From: GCA-003244245 sp032230565
GTDB taxonomy: Bacteria; Actinomycetota; Actinomycetes; Mycobacteriales; Pseudonocardiaceae
Assembly: GCA_032230565.1 (NCBI GenBank)
Contig: JAVXWL010000154.1
Span: forward strand, 1-12,276
DNA length: 12,276 nucleotides
Reading direction: 5' to 3'
In this document: positions 6,704-11,887 of the stretch, piece by piece
Layout of the letters: the number at the start of each line of letters is the position of its first letter
How positions within the stretch are numbered: position 1 is the first letter of the stretch
Program-made: the position numbers and the translations under genes
The notes under the pieces: generated by a model
Seen by the model: only the letters and a program-made list of their open reading frames with translations
Told to the model about the DNA's origin: nothing
The model's database searches: none

Positions 6704-7474
6704 ATGTTCCGAGGATTGCTGGATAACGGACTAGTATACCACAAATTCGATGAAGACGTGCACGAAGGGATGCGCCTCGGTCGCAACCAGTGGCTGGATG
6801 CGCGGAGCCTTTCGTACATGGTTGAAAACGACGTTCAATCGATGAGTGGGGCACTCCAGAACCAGGAGTGGGAGCGCGTCCTCGTCATTCTCGACCAAGG
6901 CCATCTGGGCTCTTGTACAGGCAACGCTGGCACCGGCGCTCTCGGAACCCAGCCCTTCTACGACGCGGTAGGGCGCAAGGTGCTGCCCGCGCCTGATAAC
7001 GGACAGGCGGCTGAGGAGTTCGCGGTCAAACTGTACTCCGATGCTACACAGGCCGACGGATATCCTGGCACTTACCCGCCCGAGGACACGGGGTCATCGG
7101 GCCTTGCGATCTGCAAGGTGCTAACGGCCAGAGGCACGATCAGCGCATACAACTGGGCGCGCACGGCGTACGGCTTCTTGACGCTCCTGCAGTCGGGCCC
7201 AGTACTGCAGGGCATGCCGTGGTATCAGGCGTTTTTCAATCCCGACAGCAACGGCTTCATCGACTCCGACACCAACTGGCCGTCGAGCGGAGTTGCGGGC
7301 GGTCACGAGGTCGAGGCGTTCGGCGTGGAGTTGAACGCCCGGGACGCTTTCGACAGCGTTATCCTCTACGCAAACAGCTGGGGCACAGGCTGGGGTGACG
7401 CGGGCCACTTCCGGATGCGACTGCGTACCTACGAGCAGCTCAACGGCGTCGACTTAAAGCAGTTCGTCGTTTAA
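6704..7474 (+). CDS. papain-like (C1 family) cysteine peptidase without signal peptide
   Basis: The 256-residue protein carries all four papain-family active-site elements. Gln65 (oxyanion) and Cys71 lie in DQGHLGSCTGNAG, His201 in AGGHEVEAFGVE, and Asn224 in NSWGTGWGDAGHFRM. About 60 residues precede the catalytic Gln, too short for a classical inhibitory prodomain. The start ATG 6704 has GGAAGGA (6689-6695) eight bases upstream. An in-frame TGA at 6650 leaves no room for a longer leader, and the N-terminus (MFRGLLDNGLVYHKF) is not a signal peptide. The enzyme should therefore be made in the cytoplasm in a potentially active form, which makes the leaderless chagasin-type inhibitor at 2706-3011 notable. 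It heads a transcription unit with the 65-residue ORF and the DUF1036 gene. Leu251 is a TTA codon. Confidence 0.9.
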   Translation: MFRGLLDNGLVYHKFDEDVHEGMRLGRNQWLDARSLSYMVENDVQSMSGALQNQEWERVLVILDQGHLGSCTGNAGTGALGTQPFYDAVGRKVLPAPDNGQAAEEFAVKLYSDATQADGYPGTYPPEDTGSSGLAICKVLTARGTISAYNWARTAYGFLTLLQSGPVLQGMPWYQAFFNPDSNGFIDSDTNWPSSGVAGGHEVEAFGVELNARDAFDSVILYANSWGTGWGDAGHFRMRLRTYEQLNGVDLKQFVV

Positions 7475-7572
7475 TGCTACTTCAGCATAGTAGTCCAGCA
7501 GCTTATGCGGGGTATTGGTGCTTCGCGACCGTTAAGAACTTGGTGCACTGCATCCCGCAACGAAGGAGAGTT

Positions 7573-7770
7573 ATGCCAGAGCATCAGTCCCCTTCACAAC
7601 CATCGGACCCGAGAGGGGGATTCGGTGAAGCGCCGCAGCCCCTAAGTGCACCGCGGCCCGCCCGTTCCAGCGGGTCGTCGCTGCACCGGGCAGGGCACGT
7701 TATTGAAGCCCCGTCTGACGCACCAGAAAAACCGCGTTCTATGCGGCCACCTGGTAGAGAATTGGACTAA
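7573..7770 (+). CDS. small Pro-rich ORF, unknown function
   Basis: This encodes 65 residues starting at ATG 7573, directly behind AAGGAGAG (7563-7570). The product is rich in Pro, Ser, Arg and charged residues (it begins MPEHQSPSQPSDPRGGFGEA) and is predicted to be disordered. I recognise no family. The same frame is open back to an ATG at 7474 that overlaps the peptidase stop (TAATG), but that extension has no ribosome binding site. The stop TAA runs into the AAGGAG used by the following DUF1036 gene, so the two are probably translationally coupled. It may be a small partner, a leader peptide, or merely a spacer ORF. Confidence 0.5.
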   Translation: MPEHQSPSQPSDPRGGFGEAPQPLSAPRPARSSGSSLHRAGHVIEAPSDAPEKPRSMRPPGRELD

Positions 7771-7780
7771 GGAGAGCTGC

Positions 7781-8143
7781 GTGGGATTGACTATCTGCAA
7801 CCATTACAACGCGCCAGTGACCGCGGCCATCATGTTCTACAGCTCGGAAAGCGGTTCAGGCGAGGGTCGCAATTGGGAGATGATGGGCTGGTGGAATATC
7901 GGCCCTGGAAGCTGCGCGCTTGTCTATGCTAACGACCTAGGAGACCTCGCTACTCACTGGTATTACTATGCTCACGCTAGCAACGGGGTTACGTGGGCAG
8001 GGGATGGGCGCTGGGTGAATCAGGTCCCCACGTCAGCGTTCAATCAGTGCTGGGGGATCGGCGTTACTCCAGGAGAAAGGGTCGACTTCGCTGAGCTGAA
8101 CGTCAACGACAACGACAACTGGACAGTCAACTTGCTTCCATGA
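7781..8143 (+). CDS. DUF1036 family protein, leaderless
   Basis: GTG 7781 has AAGGAG (7769-7774) six bases upstream, so the product is 120 residues rather than a longer form extending upstream. It shows the DUF1036 pattern: an N-terminal ICNHYNAPVTAAIMFY (residues 5-20), then GWWNIGPGSCALVY (36-49), an aromatic YYYAHA (61-66) and a Cys at 90 in a QCWG context. The family is widespread, of unknown biochemical role, and usually exported; here there is no signal peptide. It is the last gene of the unit led by the C1 peptidase. The protein at 8818-9348 is a diverged paralogue (shared CNH-N--V--AI and GWW----G-CA). A substrate, partner or immunity role relative to the peptidase is possible but unproven. 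Confidence 0.75.
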   Translation: MGLTICNHYNAPVTAAIMFYSSESGSGEGRNWEMMGWWNIGPGSCALVYANDLGDLATHWYYYAHASNGVTWAGDGRWVNQVPTSAFNQCWGIGVTPGERVDFAELNVNDNDNWTVNLLP

Positions 8144-8146
8144 CTG

Positions 8147-8191
8147 ATGCCCGGACCCATCACTAGAATAGTGGCCATCGCGGGCGGGCAT
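8147..8191 (+). terminator. hairpin downstream of the leaderless DUF1036 gene
   Basis: ATGCCCG (8147-8153) pairs with CGGGCAT (8185-8191), enclosing a second inverted repeat CACTA-GAA-TAGTG (8161-8173). It starts three bases after the stop codon. It is terminator-like in position but has no U-run. Confidence 0.4.
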
Positions 8192-8204
8192 GGTGGACTG
8201 ATGT

Positions 8205-8292
8205 GTCGTCAGTGGCTCGTCGCCCGGGGATCAGTGGTTCATCGACCAAACATACGTCAAGATCTGCGGGGCAATACGTCGACCTCCAACGA
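8205..8292 (+). pseudogene. IS6-family transposase core fragment, frameshifted
   Basis: At 8226-8270 the frame reads GDQWFIDQTYVKICG. This corresponds to the first catalytic-Asp segment of IS6-family transposases (G-D-x-W-x-x-D-E-T-Y-V-K-x-x-G); the Asp is kept and the following Glu is Gln. After a one-base shift it continues QYVDLQRI (8272-8295). No other part of the transposase is visible nearby, so this is a short isolated relic. Confidence 0.65.
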
Positions 8293-8302
8293 ATAAGGAC
8301 AC

Positions 8303-8436
8303 ATGATGCACCAGCATGACCACGAGAGTCCTGTGTTTCATGGCATGTTGCTCTTTGGAGAACAACTGCTTACCTTTCCCACCTTCCGATGTTCACGGCT
8401 GCCGGCCTGAGTAGCCCGCTTCCGGGATCTGAGTAG
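8303..8436 (+). pseudogene. truncated, frameshifted relic of an H-G-M / YLSHLPMF family protein
   Basis: From ATG 8303 or 8306 (AAGGAC upstream) the frame reads MMHQHDHESPVFHGMLLFGE. At about 8366-8370 the reading must change frame to continue YLSHLPMFTAAG (8371 onward), stopping at TAG 8434-8436. HGM-x-x-x-G-E followed closely by YLSHLPMF is, as I recall it, the conserved N-terminal signature of a family of uncharacterised bacterial proteins. Only the first 40 or so residues remain. The end of this relic coincides with the GAGTAG palindrome. Confidence 0.55.
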
Positions 8437-8446
8437 GCAACTACTC
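8431..8446. promoter_or_regulatory. GAGTAG-GCAA-CTACTC palindrome
   Basis: A perfect 6-bp inverted repeat with a 4-base centre lies about 70 bases before the ORF at 8514 and 370 bases before the secreted DUF1036 gene. The same half-sites occur at 6493-6507 with a 3-base centre, and the single half-site CTGAGTAG occurs at 6439 and 8407. A regulator-binding role is inferred from recurrence only. Confidence 0.35.
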
Positions 8447-8513
8447 GCGTCGCCAGTGGCGCACACTTATGAGGAAACGCACTTGACACGTTTCTCAAGA
8501 AGAGCGCAAAGGA

Positions 8514-8981
8514 ATGAGCTTCAACTTGATCATTCTGGCGGCCACCCTCTTGATTGGCGTCCTCTTGAGATGTCGGCTAAGTAAGTGTCTGCCGGACGCC
8601 CGAACGAGACGGCAAGCAGCGACACAGCGCTTCCTTAATAGTCAATGGCAACAGCTCACGAGCCGATGGCATGAGCTTGAGACCGCGCAGCGAGAAATGG
8701 GTCAACGGCGCGAGCGAACCGTGGAAGTTTCGCCGTGCTTAAGTCTCGAACGACCTGGTGGAGGCTCCACAGCTAGCAACTGGAACACATTAGGTTTCCC
8801 GAAAGGGAGTGGAAGTCATGGGTATGTTCAAGCACCGCCGTGTGATGGCCGCCACCTCGGCAGTCGCTGCCGCAGCGGGTATCATGCTGCTGCCAGCTAC
8901 TGCGGTGGCAAGTCCAGTGCGCTCGACGAACGTGATGCTCGGCGCCACGGCAGTGAATCAAGGAAGCTGGAGGGTTTGTAA
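8514..8981 (+). CDS. possible small membrane-anchored protein (doubtful 3' end)
   Basis: The frame begins MSFNLIILAATLLIGVLL, a clear single transmembrane segment. A basic stretch follows, then a helical, possibly coiled-coil region (FLNSQWQQLTSRWHELETAQ). That part is protein-like. After about residue 90 the frame loses character, and its last 160 bases overlap the well-supported DUF1036 gene at 8818 in another frame. The AAAGGA lies only a base or two before the ATG, too close for normal use, although TTGACA occurs at 8483-8488. It could be a real short gene damaged at its 3' end, or a chance frame. Confidence 0.3.
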   Translation: MSFNLIILAATLLIGVLLRCRLSKCLPDARTRRQAATQRFLNSQWQQLTSRWHELETAQREMGQRRERTVEVSPCLSLERPGGGSTASNWNTLGFPKGSGSHGYVQAPPCDGRHLGSRCRSGYHAAASYCGGKSSALDERDARRHGSESRKLEGL

Positions 8982-9348
8982 CCACCTCAACGAGAAGGTC
9001 AATGTCGCCATCGCCTACGTGAATCCCGGAAGGGGCGGATTTATCTCGGAGGGATGGTGGCCCCTCCAGGCAAGTGGGGCCTGCGCGACGGTGATGATTC
9101 GCAGTCAGACATCGGACCCGCGCAACGTCTTTCTCCGCGTCGAGGACACGCGCGGCAACGCGCTCGTCGATGGCACGAGCTCGATGTGCGCGACGGACAG
9201 CGAACACACGGTTATCGGAAACCATAACTGCGCAGGGCGCGGCTATAAAGCGCTGACGTACAAGCATAAAACAATCAACCTCGACAAGATCCCTTGGACG
9301 ACGAATTTGATCGGTGAGCCGCGAGGTGTAATTGACGACAATAACTAA
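8818..9348 (+). CDS. DUF1036 family protein with Sec signal peptide
   Basis: I chose ATG 8818 because GGGAG (8805-8809) is eight bases upstream; a GTG at 8809 would overlap that site. The 176-residue product has basic residues at 5-8, a hydrophobic stretch (about 9-27) and a likely cleavage site after AVA at residue 31, so it should be exported. The mature part carries the DUF1036 pattern: WRVCNHLNEKVNVAIAYV (51-68), EGWWPLQASGACATV (78-92), then further Cys at 124 and 138. Conserved Cys residues would suit oxidising extracellular conditions. It is a paralogue of the leaderless protein at 7781-8143, from which it is separated by pseudogene debris. The biochemical function of DUF1036 is not known to me. 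Confidence 0.78.
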   Translation: MGMFKHRRVMAATSAVAAAAGIMLLPATAVASPVRSTNVMLGATAVNQGSWRVCNHLNEKVNVAIAYVNPGRGGFISEGWWPLQASGACATVMIRSQTSDPRNVFLRVEDTRGNALVDGTSSMCATDSEHTVIGNHNCAGRGYKALTYKHKTINLDKIPWTTNLIGEPRGVIDDNN

Positions 9349-9470
9349 GCCTGGATGCACCGCGTTAATGTGACGAGCTTCAACGCGCCGTTAAGATCAA
9401 ATGTCCTCTGATCAGGGAGGATGTGTCTTGCAAAGGAACACATCACCGTAATCGAGAGGGCATCTGACGA

Positions 9471-9665
9471 GTGCGAGCATCTCACAGGCGGGCCTCGGTA
9501 TCGGTGACGTTCGATGAGTTGAATCTCGTGTCGTGCGCCGGTTTGGTACCGGCGATGCGACTGGCTGAGCGGGTTGGCCTAGCCGAAGAGGCCAGCGATC
9601 TGGTCACCGTGCCCGGTGGTGCAGGTGCCCATGCTGGCGCCAATGTCACCTCGATCGTGGCGGGC
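9471..9665 (+). pseudogene. IS1380-family transposase N-terminal remnant
   Basis: From GTG 9471 (in-frame stop at 9465) the frame reads VSVTFDELNLVSCAGLVPAM, then RLAERVGLAEEASDL and GAHAGANVTSIVAG. That matches the beginning of IS1380-family transposases, which normally continue M-V-A-G-A-D-S-I-D-D. The match stops at about 9662 and another gene fragment begins. Only about 60 of the usual 450 or more residues remain. Confidence 0.75.
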
Positions 9666-9955
9666 ACGGGCGCTCGCGGTCGAGGCCGACGTCGCCGACG
9701 AGGCAGCGGTGATCCAGGCAACCGCTGAGATCGACAACGCAGGTGGACGGATCGAGGCGTTGGTCAACAACGCCGCATGGATACCACCGCGCCAGCACAT
9801 CCTCGACGTTCAAGCGTCCCTGCTCGAGCGAGTACTGCTCTCCAACGTCGTGGGCAGCTTCCTGATGACCAAGCATGTCGCGCCCGTCATGATCCGCGGA
9901 GGCGGGGGACGTCGGCGATGGCAGGTGCGGCGTCGATGGCGGTGACAAGACCGCC
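9663..9955 (+). pseudogene. short-chain dehydrogenase (SDR) fragment
   Basis: From about 9673 the plus strand reads ALAVEADVADEAAVIQATAE, IDNAGGRIEALVNNAAW and NVVGSFLMTKHVAP. This is the central Rossmann part of classical SDR oxidoreductases, with the D-V cofactor-specificity segment and the N-N-A motif. A one-base shift near 9910 leads to SAMAGAASMAV, the region just before the catalytic Tyr. The N-terminal TGxxxGIG and the YxxxK are both missing. The fragment is joined on the left to the IS1380 relic and collides on the right with the 3' end of the convergent VOC gene. It may be a former member of the catabolic cluster. Confidence 0.75.
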
Positions 9956-9957
9956 AA

Positions 9958-10461
9958 TCACAGCACCTGGGTTCCGTACATCTCACCGAGCGGGTCGGCG
10001 ATGAGTTCGATGCGGGCGCCGTCGGGGTCACGGAAGTACACCGAGACGTCGCTGTGGATGACATGCTCCACGCCGGCCTTCTTGAACCGGCGCACGATCG
10101 CCTCCCAGTGCGCCGGCTCCACCGAGATCGCGACATGGTGCAGCCCGCCCAGGACGTCGGCGTAGGGACCGATGTCGAGTCCGGGGAAGTCGAAGAATGC
10201 GAGCAGGTTGCCGTGTCCGATGTCGAAGAAGAAGTGTGACGAACCGGGGTAGTCGCGGTTCTCGATTAGCTCGGTCAAGGGAAAGCCGAGTAGCTCCTGG
10301 TAGAAGCGGATAGTACGTTCCACGTCGCTGCTGATCAGTGCGGTGTGGTGCAGGCCGCGGGCGGTGGACGCCGGGCGCTGGCCGGTCGGGCGTAGATAGC
10401 TGTCGCGAATGCGCTCGCGCTCCGCCTCGATCATCGCGAGGTCGGTGGAAGTGTCGGTCAT
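9958..10461 (-). CDS. VOC-family protein (glyoxalase / extradiol-dioxygenase fold)
   Basis: The 167-residue protein has two beta-alpha-beta-beta-beta modules of the vicinal-oxygen-chelate fold. The first starts GLHHTALISSDVERTIRFYQ (36-55), the second GGLHHVAISV (105-114), and it ends YFRDPDGARIELI (142-154). Candidate metal ligands are a His of each H-H pair (38/39 and 108/109) and Glu152. ATG 10461 has GGAG seven bases upstream. It lies 22 bases behind the maleylacetate reductase stop, so both should be co-transcribed. In this context a role in ring-cleavage or handling of an aromatic-pathway intermediate is likely; the exact reaction cannot be read from the sequence. At about 167 residues it is much shorter than classical two-domain extradiol dioxygenases. 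Confidence 0.85.
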   Translation of the reverse strand: MTDTSTDLAMIEAERERIRDSYLRPTGQRPASTARGLHHTALISSDVERTIRFYQELLGFPLTELIENRDYPGSSHFFFDIGHGNLLAFFDFPGLDIGPYADVLGGLHHVAISVEPAHWEAIVRRFKKAGVEHVIHSDVSVYFRDPDGARIELIADPLGEMYGTQVL

Positions 10462-10483
10462 GACATTTCTCCGTTTCGGATCT

Positions 10484-11584
10484 TTAGGGACGGGTACCCG
10501 CGTACGCGCTGCGCAATAGCAGGATAAGATCGGATTGGGTTACCGGGCGTGGGTTGATGACGCCGGCACCAGCGACGGTCTCGGCGACGGCGTCGATCGC
10601 GTCGCGGGCGAGTCCGAGCGCGGCCAGCGAGGTCGGCGCGTTGATCTGGGTGGCCAGATCAAACAGCGCCGCACCAACGAGGTTCACGTCGTTGACGTGC
10701 AACGCGCGGGCCGCGCGGGTGAGCGCCTCGGGCGCCGAAGTGGCGTTGAATGCCGCGACCTGCGGCAGCAGCGCACTGTGTACACCAGCGTGGGGCAGCC
10801 GGTAGGTGCCGCCCAGGACATGAGCGAGCTTGTGGTGCAGGCCCATCGTCGTCGCCCCCAGCGCCCAACCGGCAAGCCAGGCCCCGTAGAGCGCCTGCGA
10901 CCGTGCCCTGAGGTCCTCCGGGTGTGCCACCACGGTGGGGAGCACGGCGGCGAGGGTGCACAGTGCGTTCTCAGCCACGGTGGCCAGCTGCGGGGTGACA
11001 TCTGGTGCGTACAACGCCTCGATGGCGTGCGCGAGCGCGTTGATGCCGCTGGGGCCAGTGACGTTGATCGGCAGCGAGGTGGTGAGGGCGGGGTCGTAGA
11101 GCACCGTGCGGGGCAGCACCCGCGGGTCCCGGCCAGTGGCCTTACCCCGCTCGTCGCTCAGCCCCCACACCGGGGTCATCTCGCTGCCGGCATAGGTGGT
11201 GGGCACCGCCAGGATCGGCAGGCCGGTTTCACGGGCGATCGCCTTGGCCATCCCGGTCGCGGAGCCGCCACCGAGGGCGAGCAGAACATCGACACCTAGC
11301 TGGTCCGCGCGCCGGGTGGCTTCCACGGCCAGCTGGACGGGCACGTGTTGAGCCACGTCCTGCACCCGACCGACCAAATCGCCGCTCAGCTGCTCGGCGG
11401 CGATATCTGCGACCGCCCGCTCGTGGCCGCCGGCGATGAGCAGCGCCCGCCGGCCGAGTCGGGCTGTCTCACTCCCGACCCGGTCCAGGGCGCCGACACC
11501 GAAGACCACCCGAACCGCCCGGTCGGCGAGCACCGGCGCGTGATACTCGAACGGCTCTTCCCAGCGCTTGTCCGGCAGTCTCAT
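10484..11584 (-). CDS. maleylacetate reductase (iron-type alcohol dehydrogenase superfamily)
   Basis: The 366-residue protein belongs to the group III alcohol dehydrogenase fold and resembles maleylacetate reductases. These reduce maleylacetate to 3-oxoadipate with NAD(P)H at the end of hydroxyquinol, resorcinol and chloroaromatic degradation. Visible landmarks are RVVFGVGALDRV near residues 25-36, the nucleotide-binding LALGGGSATGMAKAIA (102-117), PTTYAGSEMTPVWGL (128-142), NALAHAIEALYA (182-193) and GLHHKLAHVLGG (248-259). ATG 11584 gives a normal N-terminus. It has no ribosome binding site, because the deleted IS6 element ends at the preceding base. The TGA of the truncated transposase overlaps this ATG as ATGA, so translation may be coupled to that relic. 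Downstream is the VOC gene; upstream is a LysR regulator. Confidence 0.88.
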   Translation of the reverse strand: MRLPDKRWEEPFEYHAPVLADRAVRVVFGVGALDRVGSETARLGRRALLIAGGHERAVADIAAEQLSGDLVGRVQDVAQHVPVQLAVEATRRADQLGVDVLLALGGGSATGMAKAIARETGLPILAVPTTYAGSEMTPVWGLSDERGKATGRDPRVLPRTVLYDPALTTSLPINVTGPSGINALAHAIEALYAPDVTPQLATVAENALCTLAAVLPTVVAHPEDLRARSQALYGAWLAGWALGATTMGLHHKLAHVLGGTYRLPHAGVHSALLPQVAAFNATSAPEALTRAARALHVNDVNLVGAALFDLATQINAPTSLAALGLARDAIDAVAETVAGAGVINPRPVTQSDLILLLRSAYAGTRP

Positions 11585-11775
11585 GGGCACTGTTGATCTT
11601 CGAGGCGCGCCAGACTGAACAAGTTGACAATGCCGGCCAGCAGCTCTTCGACGTCACGGTACGAGAGCCCGTAGCGCAAGTACCAGCGCACAGCCACCGT
11701 GATCACCTCCGGCGGGAATCGGAACCCGGCGAAGCTGGACGGCGGCACTGGCAGCCGAGAGTGGCGACGACGCAT
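11581..11775 (-). pseudogene. internally deleted IS6-family transposase ORF
   Basis: From ATG 11775 the frame encodes 64 residues. FAGFRFPPEVITVAVRWYLR (15-34) and YGLSYRDVEELLA (35-47) are the IS6 transposase N-terminus. It then jumps to GIVNLFSLARLEDQQCP, which is not the expected helix-turn-helix continuation and runs into the element's other end. The stop TGA (11583-11581) overlaps the maleylacetate reductase start. The catalytic domain is absent. Confidence 0.75.
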
Positions 11776-11821
11776 CAGCACAGCCTGCCCGAGCCCGTCA
11801 TCGGTGGACGCAACAGTGCCC
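11585..11821 (-). mobile_element. 237-bp internally deleted IS6 element with both terminal repeats
   Basis: GGGCACTGTTG at 11585-11595 is exactly repeated in inverted orientation as CAACAGTGCCC at 11811-11821. GGCACTGTTG is the typical IS6-family terminal sequence. Between them lies only the 5' part of the transposase gene. A complete IS6 element is about 750-900 bp, so some 500 bp or more are missing. No 8-bp target duplication is seen (AGTCTCAT versus TCGACACT), so the present position may result from deletion or recombination rather than simple insertion. With both ends intact it could be moved by a transposase in trans. Confidence 0.8.
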
Positions 11822-11887
11822 TCGACACTCGGTAGGCCGAGAGGTGGCAGTCCGGCCAGGGCCGTGACGATCACGTACTCAATGCCA

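Noticed and set aside
7646..7780. Upstream extension of the leaderless DUF1036 ORF
   Set aside because: It overlaps the Pro-rich ORF in another frame, has no ribosome binding site, and the DUF1036 domain begins right after GTG 7781.
8483..8511. TTGACA-based promoter before the ORF at 8514
   Set aside because: No acceptable -10 hexamer at 16-18 bases, so a chance match is as likely.
10535..11299. 254-residue plus-strand ORF
   Set aside because: Antisense of maleylacetate reductase; no motif and Arg/Gly-biased composition.
11577..11829. 8-bp target duplication for the deleted IS6 element
   Set aside because: The flanking 8-mers (AGTCTCAT and TCGACACT) do not match.
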